45,194 nt of DNA from an uncultured Acholeplasmataceae bacterium (GTDB lineage: Bacteria > Bacillota_I > Bacilli_A > Acholeplasmatales > Acholeplasmataceae), in assembly GCA_927439925.1 (NCBI GenBank), contig CAKMKF010000011.1:1-45194 (forward strand), written 5' to 3'. Position 1 is the first letter of the stretch. Every line of letters begins with the position of its first letter. Both the position numbers and the translations under genes were made by a program. Shown here piece by piece: positions 36,719 through 45,194 of this stretch. The notes under the pieces are model-generated. The model was not told the DNA's origin. It saw nothing but the letters and a program-made list of their open reading frames with translations, and made no database searches.

Positions 36719-38404
36719 ATGAAAAATCCGTTACTTAATACCGGTGAACTCGGCATTTTTGCACTAGGGGGACTCGGAGAAGTTGGAAAAAATACATACA
36801 TCTATGAAATAGAAGATCAAATTTTTATTGTAGATGCGGGAATTCTTTTTCCTGATGAACACTTATTAGGAATTGACTACGTCATTCCTGATTATACATA
36901 CTTAGTTGAAAACCAAGATCGTATCGTGGGTCTTTTTATCACGCATGCTCATGAGGATCACATAGGTGGTATACCTTATTTACTTAAAAAGATTAACGTA
37001 CCAAAGATTTATGCTGCAGGGATCGCTGTAGATTTTATTGAATATAAGTTATTAGAGCATCCTGACATTAAAGCACCACAAATTGAAGAATATAAGAGTT
37101 ATTACAAGTATCAGTTTAAGAATGTTGAATTATCATTCATTAGAATGAATCATTCCATTCCTGATATGTTTGGCTTCGTTTTCAGAACACCTCAAGGAAT
37201 ATTATTCCATACAGGAGACTTTAAAATAGACTTTACACCTGTAGGACCTAGTTGTGAGTTTGATAAACTCGCAGCAATTGGTAGTGAAGGTGTGCTTTGT
37301 ATGATGTCTGACTCTACAAATGCTGAACGTGATGAATTGATTCAATCAGATAGCAAGATTGGTAAATCAATCAATGAATTATTTTCAAGAATGCCAGGAA
37401 GAATCATTATTGCTACATTCGCATCCAATATGTATAGAATTCAACAGATTATCGAATCTTCTGTTTTAAATGGTAGAAAAGTAGCTGTTTTTGGTAGAAG
37501 TATGGAACGTGCGATTGAAATCGGTATGCAAACAGGTTACATTAAAGCACCAAAAGATACGATTGTAAATAATGAGCAGTTTAATAGATTAAAACCTCAT
37601 GAACTGACTATACTTGTTACTGGTTCACAAGGTGAACCGTTAGCTGCACTTTCAAGAATCGCGAATGGTTCACATCGTCAAGTTAAGGTTTTACCAAAAG
37701 ATACTGTTATCTTCTCTTCTTCTCCAATTCCTGGAAATCAAGAAGGAGTTAACCGTACAATCAATAAATTATTTAGATTAGATGTTGATGTCATAACACA
37801 TGGTCCACTTGCAGATACCCATACATCGGGTCATGGAGCACAACAAGATTTAAAACTTGTTTTATCTTTAGTGAAACCAAAAATGTTTATCCCAATTCAT
37901 GGTGAGCATCGCATGCAAAAACATCATAGAGAACTTGCTATAGATTGCGGAGTGAATCCTAAAAACATTTTGATATTGGATAACGGTGATGTTGCTGCAA
38001 TTACTGCAGATACGATTAGACTTGCTGGTAAAGTTACTAGCGGTGAAGTCTATATTGATGGTACTGGTATTGGTGATATCGGAAGTATTGTTATTAAAGA
38101 AAGAAAACTATTATCTGAAGAAGGATTATTTTCTGTCATTCTATCGATTAATTCTACAACAAAAAAACTTGTCAATGAACCCACAATTATATCTAGAGGT
38201 TTCATCTATATGAAGGGTAATGAAGAGATTACTCAATCACTAGCAAATGAAGCGAAAAAGATTACTCAAATTGAGTTGAATAAGAAATTATACAACGAAC
38301 TCAATTTGAAACAAGCAGTTATTGATCATTTGAATACAAAAATATTCGAATTAACACAAAGAAAACCACTTGTTATTCCTGTCGTGGTTGACTTGAAAGC
38401 TTAA
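36719..38404 (+). CDS. rnj: Ribonuclease J
   Basis: GGLGEVGKNTYIYE, FITHAHEDHIGGIPYLL, HTGDFKIDFTP, TGSQGEPLAALSRIANG, IHGEHRMQ. Confidence 0.97.
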   Translation: MKNPLLNTGELGIFALGGLGEVGKNTYIYEIEDQIFIVDAGILFPDEHLLGIDYVIPDYTYLVENQDRIVGLFITHAHEDHIGGIPYLLKKINVPKIYAAGIAVDFIEYKLLEHPDIKAPQIEEYKSYYKYQFKNVELSFIRMNHSIPDMFGFVFRTPQGILFHTGDFKIDFTPVGPSCEFDKLAAIGSEGVLCMMSDSTNAERDELIQSDSKIGKSINELFSRMPGRIIIATFASNMYRIQQIIESSVLNGRKVAVFGRSMERAIEIGMQTGYIKAPKDTIVNNEQFNRLKPHELTILVTGSQGEPLAALSRIANGSHRQVKVLPKDTVIFSSSPIPGNQEGVNRTINKLFRLDVDVITHGPLADTHTSGHGAQQDLKLVLSLVKPKMFIPIHGEHRMQKHHRELAIDCGVNPKNILILDNGDVAAITADTIRLAGKVTSGEVYIDGTGIGDIGSIVIKERKLLSEEGLFSVILSINSTTKKLVNEPTIISRGFIYMKGNEEITQSLANEAKKITQIELNKKLYNELNLKQAVIDHLNTKIFELTQRKPLVIPVVVDLKA

Positions 38405-38425
38405 AATATTATAGTATATTATAGA

Positions 38426-38460
38426 AAATGCGAACTCAGCATGAGCTCGCATTCTTTTTT
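38426..38460 (+). terminator. Rho-independent terminator after rnj
   Basis: AATGCGAACTCAGCATGAGCTCGCATT-CTTTTTT hairpin. Confidence 0.85.
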
Positions 38461-39286
38461 ACATGTAATCTAAAAATGAGTCAAATACATATTTCGTAAC
38501 TAGTGCATCATCTTTCGCATCATGTTCCTGTACAAAATCAACTTCAAAGTATGTCTTGTATGCTTTAAACAATCCCAAATCATCTTTTAAATTATAATAG
38601 TCTTTATGTAATTTAAGTAAATCTATAAAATCATAATCATTGGTTAACTTTTCTTTTTCATGAATTTCATAAGAATCATTTAAAGCTGTTAAGTCGTTTT
38701 TACCCCAAACCACAAGTTTAGGTTGGTATTTTTTAACTAGTTTTTCTAGGTTACTATAAAAGTAGTCATATGGAGTTGCATCCATAAAGAATTGCTCTTC
38801 ATCAAGTTTTAAGAATTTTTTTGTGCGTTTTGATAATGTTGTTCTTTCTTTGGGAAGCACATAATAACCATCAGAATGGATGATAGGACCTCTAGCTTCA
38901 GCTAAAACATATCCAACTTGGATAATTTCAGGTTTAAAATCTGTATCATGATATCCAGGCATCGTCATTTCAAAATCAATAAATAGGTAATATTTATGTT
39001 TGTTTAAGACATCTCTCATATCATGTCTTAATTTAAATAGATCGTAGTGAACGATATAAGGACTAAGTGAAATAATTTGGTTAAAATGGGCAACTTGATA
39101 AAACGAGTATTTCCCAATTCTTTTCATTTTTGGTGCGATTTCAAAATCGATTAGTACACCTTTACTTAAATATGGAAAAAAAGTTTTGGATAAGCGGTTG
39201 GTTAAATAAAAACCAATCTTTCTACCATCATATATCATATAGAAGATTTTCTGTTTTTGATCGACGCTGTGTATAATTCTTTTCAT
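38459..39286 (-). CDS. 3'-5' exonuclease (DEDDh, RNase T/KapD-like) with N-terminal extension
   Basis: YYLFIDFEMTMPGY (DxE), QVGYVL, LVVWGKNDLTAL, HDAKDDALVTKYVF (HxAxxDA). Confidence 0.83.
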   Translation of the reverse strand: MKRIIHSVDQKQKIFYMIYDGRKIGFYLTNRLSKTFFPYLSKGVLIDFEIAPKMKRIGKYSFYQVAHFNQIISLSPYIVHYDLFKLRHDMRDVLNKHKYYLFIDFEMTMPGYHDTDFKPEIIQVGYVLAEARGPIIHSDGYYVLPKERTTLSKRTKKFLKLDEEQFFMDATPYDYFYSNLEKLVKKYQPKLVVWGKNDLTALNDSYEIHEKEKLTNDYDFIDLLKLHKDYYNLKDDLGLFKAYKTYFEVDFVQEHDAKDDALVTKYVFDSFLDYM

Positions 39287-41013
39287 GTTAATTCCTCTTT
39301 CAACTTTTTAGCAATCTCTATCGGTATACCTAGCTCTACTAAGGTTTCTTCACTTGCATTTCTAATATCTTCAATGCTTGAGAAGTGGCTTAAGAGAGCC
39401 TTTTTTCTAATAGAACCGATTCCTTTGATATCATCAAGTGGTGATGAGATTGCTTTCTTATTTCTAGTGGATCTATGGAAGTCAATTGCGAACCTGTGAA
39501 CCTCCTCAGAAATCTTTAACAAAAGTTTATAAACTTCACTTTGCTTGAGTAATGGAATGACTTCATTTTGATAAACTAAAGCTTCAAGGCTGTGTGTTTT
39601 ATCTTTCTTTAATCCAGCAATTTTAATCTTGATTCCAAGGCTATCTAAAATCTCTTGTGCTGCAGAAAGTTGACCTTTTCCACCATCAACTAAGATTAAA
39701 TCTGGAAATGGCTTATTTTCTAAAAGTAACTTCTGATATCTTCTATAAGTTACTTCTTTCATCGCTTGATAATCATCGTTTGTTGTCGTTTGTAAGTGAT
39801 ACTTGCGGTAACTTTTTCTTTCAAAATCACCATCTCTAAATACGACAAGTGCTGATATTGGTGCAGTTCCGAAGAGCTGTGCATTATCAAAAATTTCAAT
39901 ATAGTTTACCGGATGCTTAATGAGTTCTGCTAAATCTTCTAGTGCTCTTTGTTTTTTCTCATCTTTATGGCGATATAGCATATAGTGATGTTCTAAATCG
40001 TAATCTGCATTTTTGGAAGCGAGTTCTGTGATCTTCTTCTTATCTCCCTTTTGAGGAATCAATGCTTTCTTACCAAAATAGGGCTCGACATCTGCCCACT
40101 TGAATCTGTCACTAAATATTAACTCATCAGGTGTAATCAACTCATAGAATTGTTGAAGATATGAAAATACAGCTTCCATAACTTCTCCAACATATGCAAA
40201 TACGACTTGATGATGATCTATTAATTTACCTTGACGCATCATGAGTATTTGAAGAGAGATATCATCTTTAGAGAATGCATAACTAATCGCATCTCTATCT
40301 TTAAAATCATTTAAATTGATAATTTGTTTTTCTGTTGTCGCTTCAATATGGTTAATCATGTCTCTAAATTCTATTGCTTTTTCATAAGCCATATCTTCAG
40401 AGGCTAAAACCATTTCGCGATTCAACTTATTTAAAACTTCTTTTGTATCCCCTTTTAAAAATTTAGTAATTTCAAGAACAGTATCCGTATAATCAACATC
40501 TTTTTTGATACATGGGGCTAAGCACTGTCCAATATGAAAATAAAGACATTCTTTTTTTGGTAGAGTCTCACATTTTCTTAAGGGATAGATTCTATTTAAT
40601 AATCTAACAGTTTCTCTAGCTCCATAAGCATTAGGATATGGTCCAAAAACTTTTCCTTTGACATCTTTTTGTCTTACAACTTGAAGTTTAGGGTATTCTT
40701 CTTCAGTAATCTCAATATATGGATAAGTCTTATCGTCTATAAGTCTAATATTATATCTAGGTAAATATTGTTTAATTAAATTCATTTCAAGTATGAGTGA
40801 TTCATGTTCACTGTTGGTAAGCACATATGAAAAATCACGAATCTCAGAAACTAGTCGAGTCGTTTTTTCGTTGTGTGCTCCTGTAAAATAGGTCTTCACA
40901 CGATTCTTTAAATTCTTCGCTTTACCAACATAAATGACTTCGTCATTACTATTTTTCATTAAATAGCAACCTGGTTCAGTTGGTAATAACGATATCTTGT
41001 CTTTTAAATTCAC
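39283..41013 (-). CDS. uvrC: Excinuclease ABC subunit C
   Basis: LPTEPGCYLMKNSNDEVIYVGKAKNLKNRVKTYF, UVR motif, PDLILVDGGKGQLSAA, HhH C-terminus. Confidence 0.99.
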   Translation of the reverse strand: MNLKDKISLLPTEPGCYLMKNSNDEVIYVGKAKNLKNRVKTYFTGAHNEKTTRLVSEIRDFSYVLTNSEHESLILEMNLIKQYLPRYNIRLIDDKTYPYIEITEEEYPKLQVVRQKDVKGKVFGPYPNAYGARETVRLLNRIYPLRKCETLPKKECLYFHIGQCLAPCIKKDVDYTDTVLEITKFLKGDTKEVLNKLNREMVLASEDMAYEKAIEFRDMINHIEATTEKQIINLNDFKDRDAISYAFSKDDISLQILMMRQGKLIDHHQVVFAYVGEVMEAVFSYLQQFYELITPDELIFSDRFKWADVEPYFGKKALIPQKGDKKKITELASKNADYDLEHHYMLYRHKDEKKQRALEDLAELIKHPVNYIEIFDNAQLFGTAPISALVVFRDGDFERKSYRKYHLQTTTNDDYQAMKEVTYRRYQKLLLENKPFPDLILVDGGKGQLSAAQEILDSLGIKIKIAGLKKDKTHSLEALVYQNEVIPLLKQSEVYKLLLKISEEVHRFAIDFHRSTRNKKAISSPLDDIKGIGSIRKKALLSHFSSIEDIRNASEETLVELGIPIEIAKKLKEELT

Positions 41014-41080
41014 AAATAATCACCATTAATATTGTATCATATCTTGTAACTAGCTCATTTGAAAAAGGTTAATGCCAAAT

Positions 41081-41100
41081 AAAAAAGCGATTGCTCGCTT
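41081..41100 (-). terminator. Rho-independent terminator after rpoZ
   Basis: AAGCGA-GCAA-TCGCTT-TTTT on minus strand. Confidence 0.8.
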
Positions 41101-41105
41101 ATCTA

Positions 41106-41321
41106 TTAGGATTCAAAATCAATTTTTACTTTTCCATCTAGAATTTCTTCTAGTGCAATGCCAATCGATTTCACACATTGTGTATCTTCGACTTTTAATT
41201 TTTCTGCTTCGATGATTTGTGCAACTTTACTTGCTGCATATACCAATTTGTATTTAGAATCAATCTTTGATAACAGTTTGTCAATCGATGGGTAACGCAT
41301 ACCGTCTTTGTTCTTTATCAT
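41106..41321 (-). CDS. rpoZ: RNA polymerase omega subunit
   Basis: RYPSIDKLLSKIDSKYKLVYAASKVAQII; adjacent to gmk. Confidence 0.92.
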   Translation of the reverse strand: MIKNKDGMRYPSIDKLLSKIDSKYKLVYAASKVAQIIEAEKLKVEDTQCVKSIGIALEEILDGKVKIDFES

Positions 41322-41323
41322 TT

Positions 41324-41944
41324 TTATTTTTCTCCAATCATCTTAATATAGTTGTGAATTGTTCTTTCTGTCTTCGCATGTTCAGCACGTATAATTGCCA
41401 TAATACGGTCAGCAGCATTATTGACTTCATCATTAACAACGATATAATCGTATTTATGAGCAAGTAAAAACTCTGATTCTGCTTTCTTCATGCGCTTTTC
41501 AATCATTTCAAGAGGTTCTGTACCTCTGTTTTTTAAACGTTCATATAAAGCTTTTTTCCCGGGTGGAACCAAGAAAACGAAAACAGCTTCTTTCATTTGT
41601 TTACGAACTTGAAGTGCACCTTCAACTTCTATTTCTAAAACAACTTCTTTACCATTATCAAGTTGTTCATCTACTTTATCACGTGGTGTTCCATAATAAT
41701 TGCCGACAAACTCTGCCCATTCTAAAAACTTATTTTCTTTAATTCGTTTCAAAAATGTTTCTTTATCAACAAAGTAGTAATCGACCCCTTCAACCTCTCC
41801 TTGTCTAGGAGCTCTTGTTGTCATCGATACTGAATATACAAGGTCATGGTGAGGCATTTGAAATAATGCTCTTCTTACCGTTCCTTTTCCAACACCTGAA
41901 GGACCAGAGATAACGACTAATAATCCGCGTTCATTTAATTTCAT
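41324..41944 (-). CDS. gmk: Guanylate kinase
   Basis: GLLVVISGPSGVGKGTVRRAL, SVSMTTRAPRQGEVEGVDYYFV. Confidence 0.99.
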   Translation of the reverse strand: MKLNERGLLVVISGPSGVGKGTVRRALFQMPHHDLVYSVSMTTRAPRQGEVEGVDYYFVDKETFLKRIKENKFLEWAEFVGNYYGTPRDKVDEQLDNGKEVVLEIEVEGALQVRKQMKEAVFVFLVPPGKKALYERLKNRGTEPLEMIEKRMKKAESEFLLAHKYDYIVVNDEVNNAADRIMAIIRAEHAKTERTIHNYIKMIGEK

Positions 41945-42091
41945 GGGCTCCTCCTTATGCTTGATATTTATAATCTATTATATATGATAAACTGATGAGT
42001 GTAAATAGATTTGAAAATATTTACATGAAAAGAACGCTTACAGGAACAATTTTTCGTGTAATTATGTGATAAAATGATTTAGAGGTGGATT

Positions 42092-43660
42092 ATGGCATTC
42101 GATGGGTTTTTTATATATCATTTGATTCAAGAACTAAACCAAAATCTTACAAAGGCTAGATTAGAAAAGGTCTATCAAAACGATGAATTTTCGTTTGTTT
42201 TTGTCTTTTATTTGCGTGGTGAAAGAAAGCATTTACAGATCTATTTGTCACCTAATCGATTTGGAATTCACCTATCCAAACATCCGACACAAAATCAAGC
42301 ATCTTCTCAATTTTTAAACACTCTTAAAAAACATCTAGAAGGTGCAATCTTAGAAAATATTACACAATATGAGACAGATCGAGTTATCACTTTAAACTTT
42401 ACTGTTTACGATTTTATAGATGGACCTGTAAGTAAAAAGTTGGTGTTTGAAGCGATGGGGAAACATTCAAATTTACTTCTTGTCAAAGACAAGACAATCG
42501 TTGATACTTTGAAGAAAATGTTTTTTGAAGAAGGAAGACAACTTTTACCTCAAGCAGAATTTGAGTATTTTCCGACGGACAAAAAGTCTTTTTTAGATAT
42601 CGATTATAATCTTATTCATTCTCCAAAGGATTTAGTAGACCAATACATGGGTGTTTCACCTTTTATAGCAAAGTATCTATTTGAGCATCAAGTTCAACTA
42701 GAATCTATTGTATGCAAACCAACTAGAGATTTAACATCCAATAAAGATTATGTATTTGATCTATTTGACTCTTCACATGAGAAAAAATATTATCCCACCA
42801 TTTCAGAGATGATTGACGATCAAAAAGAGGAGAAAAAAGTATCATTTTTATCCCATCAATTGTTTATCGATAAGCAACTCAAAAAATACGAGAAAAAGCG
42901 TATACAATACGAAGAAATGCTCCTTGAGGCTGAAGAAAAACTAAACCAAAGACACTATGGTGACTTAATCTATCAATCAGGTTTAGATTTAAATGAAAAG
43001 TATTCTTCAATTGAACTTGGGGGAGAAAACGTTGTTTTAGATCCGATGAAGACCTTAAATGAAAATGCACAAGAATTTTTTAAATATTATCAAAAAGGTA
43101 AAAGAGGTATGCTTCACATCCAAAATCAAATGAAACAAAATGATGAGTTCATCGAACTGTTTCAAGAGTTTAAAGGATACCTTAGCTTTGCAAGTCCTGA
43201 TTCATTAAAAGATTTGGAAAAGGATTTAATTCCATTTGGTTATAAAGGTACTAAAATAAAAGTCGTACACTCTAAAAAAGTAAATAAACCAAACGTATTA
43301 AGGATTCAAGATCATGAAATCATATATACTATTGGAAAAAATAATCTTCAAAACGAATATATAACTCATGAACTCGCACAAAAAGATGATTACTGGTTTC
43401 ATGTTAAAGACGCACCTGGAGCTCACTTGATTGTCAACACGAATAAACTTAATGAAGAAATATTACGAAAAGCTTGTATGTTAGCAGCTTACTTTTCAAG
43501 CCAAAGAGAATCATCTAGTATTCCTGTAGATTATACTCTGGTTAAAAATTTAAAAAAGATACCAGGTTTACCTGGATATAAGGTCTCTGTAAAAAATCAA
43601 CAAACCATGTATATCGATATTGATATGGATAAAATTGCATCTTACTTAAAGAATGTCTAA
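42092..43660 (+). CDS. rqcH: NFACT family protein (RqcH, ribosome-associated quality control)
   Basis: MAFDGFFIYHLIQELNQNLTKARLEKVYQ, coiled coil, DDYWFHVKDAPGAHLIV, PVDYTLVKNLKKIPGLPGYKV. Confidence 0.95.
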   Translation: MAFDGFFIYHLIQELNQNLTKARLEKVYQNDEFSFVFVFYLRGERKHLQIYLSPNRFGIHLSKHPTQNQASSQFLNTLKKHLEGAILENITQYETDRVITLNFTVYDFIDGPVSKKLVFEAMGKHSNLLLVKDKTIVDTLKKMFFEEGRQLLPQAEFEYFPTDKKSFLDIDYNLIHSPKDLVDQYMGVSPFIAKYLFEHQVQLESIVCKPTRDLTSNKDYVFDLFDSSHEKKYYPTISEMIDDQKEEKKVSFLSHQLFIDKQLKKYEKKRIQYEEMLLEAEEKLNQRHYGDLIYQSGLDLNEKYSSIELGGENVVLDPMKTLNENAQEFFKYYQKGKRGMLHIQNQMKQNDEFIELFQEFKGYLSFASPDSLKDLEKDLIPFGYKGTKIKVVHSKKVNKPNVLRIQDHEIIYTIGKNNLQNEYITHELAQKDDYWFHVKDAPGAHLIVNTNKLNEEILRKACMLAAYFSSQRESSSIPVDYTLVKNLKKIPGLPGYKVSVKNQQTMYIDIDMDKIASYLKNV

Positions 43661-43686
43661 GTTACTTCTAATTTAGACTTTTTTTA
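43655..43686 (+). terminator. Rho-independent terminator after rqcH
   Basis: GTCTAAGTTACTTCTAATTTAGACTTTTTTT. Confidence 0.75.
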
Positions 43687-43762
43687 ATATAAATACGCAT
43701 ATGATTTGATATAACTGTATAAAAGAGGTAAGATAAAGGTATAAATTATAGGAGGTACTATT

Positions 43763-44371
43763 ATGACATACGAATTACCAAAACTAGGCTTTGCATATGA
43801 TGCATTAGAGCCATTTATCGATGCTAAAACAATGGAAATCCATCATACAAAGCATCATCAAGCTTACATTACAAACCTTAACGCTGCATTAGAAAAACAT
43901 CCTGAATTAAAAACACCACTAGAAACACTACTCGCTGATCTATCCTTAGTCCCAGCTGATATCCGTGGTGCTGTTCAAAATAATGGTGGTGGACATTTTA
44001 ACCACACATTCTTCTGGCAACTACTTAAGGTTAACAACGGAGAAACACCAAAAGGTGCATTCGGAAAAGCAATTGACGATGCATTCGGTACTTTTGGAGC
44101 ATTCAAAGAAGCATTCTCAAATGCTGCTAAAACAAGATTCGGTAGCGGATGGGCTTGGCTAATTGTAACACCTGAAAAATCTTTAAAGGTTTTATCTACT
44201 CCAAACCAAGATACACCACTAGCTGATGGAACACCAATTTTAGGATTAGATGTGTGGGAACATGCATATTACCTAAACTATCAAAACCGTCGTCCTGATT
44301 ATGTTTCTGCATTCTTCAATGTAGTAAACTGGGAATTTGTTGCTAGTCTTTATCAAAAAGCAGTTAAGTAA
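43763..44371 (+). CDS. sodA: Superoxide dismutase (Mn/Fe family)
   Basis: [64 protein letters not shown]. Confidence 0.98.
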   Translation: MTYELPKLGFAYDALEPFIDAKTMEIHHTKHHQAYITNLNAALEKHPELKTPLETLLADLSLVPADIRGAVQNNGGGHFNHTFFWQLLKVNNGETPKGAFGKAIDDAFGTFGAFKEAFSNAAKTRFGSGWAWLIVTPEKSLKVLSTPNQDTPLADGTPILGLDVWEHAYYLNYQNRRPDYVSAFFNVVNWEFVASLYQKAVK

Positions 44372-44380
44372 CTAAAGATA

Positions 44381-44411
44381 AGCAGGTGCCAAATACACCT
44401 GCTTTTTTTTT
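44381..44411 (+). terminator. Rho-independent terminator after sodA
   Basis: AGCAGGTGCCAAATACACCTGCTTTTTTTT. Confidence 0.93.
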
Positions 44412-44478
44412 ACATAATCTTGAATCAAGCATTATCTTTTTCAAAGTGTTACAATGATATCGATTTGAAGGAGGGCAT

Positions 44479-44994
44479 ATGAATAGATTATTGAGTATCT
44501 TTATATCGATAGTTGGTATGATTATGGTTGTTATTTTTTCTATGAACAGCATCTTATTTATTACGCATCCAGGTTTAAGTTATGGAACTGAAGGTATGTT
44601 TCATATTTCTATTATTTTTATGCTGTTTGCTTTGGGAATCCTCTTCTTTCTATCCAAACTTAATGAACATTATTTTGAGGATTCAAATGATTCAGACGAA
44701 CATTTCTTAAGTTTGATATTTAAACATGATGTAGTCATATTAAACATAATTTCCATTTCTGTGTTAATTCTATTTTTCATCATCAATCAAATAGAGATAT
44801 CATTACCATTATTTGCTATTATCATTTTCTTAATCTTTTTAATAATTGTATGGGTAGTATCTGTTTTATGGATACATCAAAAAAAAGAGAGAAACATCAA
44901 ATGGATGTTTCCAAATCTTATATCAAACATTATATTTAGTGCATTTACAGTTTATTTGTTTATCGAATTATTTCTATATATCAATTTAAATTAA
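44479..44994 (+). CDS. Small membrane protein of unknown function
   Basis: 171 aa, about four hydrophobic segments, GAAGGAGGGCAT SD. Confidence 0.65.
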   Translation: MNRLLSIFISIVGMIMVVIFSMNSILFITHPGLSYGTEGMFHISIIFMLFALGILFFLSKLNEHYFEDSNDSDEHFLSLIFKHDVVILNIISISVLILFFIINQIEISLPLFAIIIFLIFLIIVWVVSVLWIHQKKERNIKWMFPNLISNIIFSAFTVYLFIELFLYINLN

Positions 44995-45015
44995 ACTGCA
45001 TATGCAGTTTTTTTT
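44994..45015. terminator. Terminator between convergent genes
   Basis: AAACTGCATATGCAGTTTTTTTT palindrome with T-tract. Confidence 0.65.
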
Positions 45016-45194
45016 ATATTACAGCGGCTGAAAATAATCCATAAAGAATTGCTGGTAATACAACTCCAAGGAAAAGAAAGAACATATTGAAATTAAAAGA
45101 GAAAATATGTTTTTGAAGTTTAATAGTATAAAGATAATGTAGGAAAGTAAATAAGATTGGGAAAAAGAGGATATATAAAATTGACACATAAAAA
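45014..45194 (-). CDS. C-terminal fragment of a membrane protein (runs off right edge)
   Basis: Minus-strand open frame ...FYVSILYILFFPILFTFLHYLYTIKLQKHIFSFNFNMFFLFLGVVLPAILYGLFSAAVI*. Confidence 0.5.
   Translation of the reverse strand, partial: FYVSILYILFFPILFTFLHYLYTIKLQKHIFSFNFNMFFLFLGVVLPAILYGLFSAAVI

Noticed and set aside
1-45194. Prophage, transposon, rRNA/tRNA or CRISPR array
   Set aside because: No transposase, integrase, phage structural genes, tRNA-like cloverleafs or regular repeat-spacer pattern were seen by eye; a tRNAscan/CRISPR search was not possible.

Overview
The window is a low-GC, mostly housekeeping chromosome segment that looks like Acholeplasma or a close relative (Mollicutes using the standard code). 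Release factor 2 is present and TGA is used as a stop (e.g. at 1932 and 5238). The left edge (1-3314, minus strand) carries what I read as jetA-jetB-jetC of a Wadjet/MksFEB-type SMC defence operon. jetC is truncated by the window edge, so jetD would lie outside if present. The rest, left to right:
- a CshA-like DEAD-box helicase, a FrnE-like DsbA protein, an amidohydrolase, RecX, an S41 protease, YitT, RF2 and SecA
- a metK/DUF3137/LemA cluster behind a SAM riboswitch with a readable terminator/antiterminator switch
- a degenerate HD-GYP-like membrane protein, PgpA, Fmt and PriA
- the rimP-nusA-ylxR-ylxQ-infB-rbfA operon
- a zinc ABC transporter plus Fur/Zur-family regulator operon with two palindromic operators flanking its promoter
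- a three-gene cassette of unknown function (acyltransferase-like membrane protein, adenylate-forming enzyme, YfcC-type transporter)
- AKR, CoaD, HAD, RNase J, exonuclease, UvrC, RpoZ, Gmk, RqcH and SodA.
The items most worth follow-up are the Wadjet operon, the SAM switch and its operon content, the Zur double operator, the rimP leader hairpin, the degenerate HD-GYP protein and the 30-34 kb cassette. All product calls come from reading the sequence and motifs; no database search was run.
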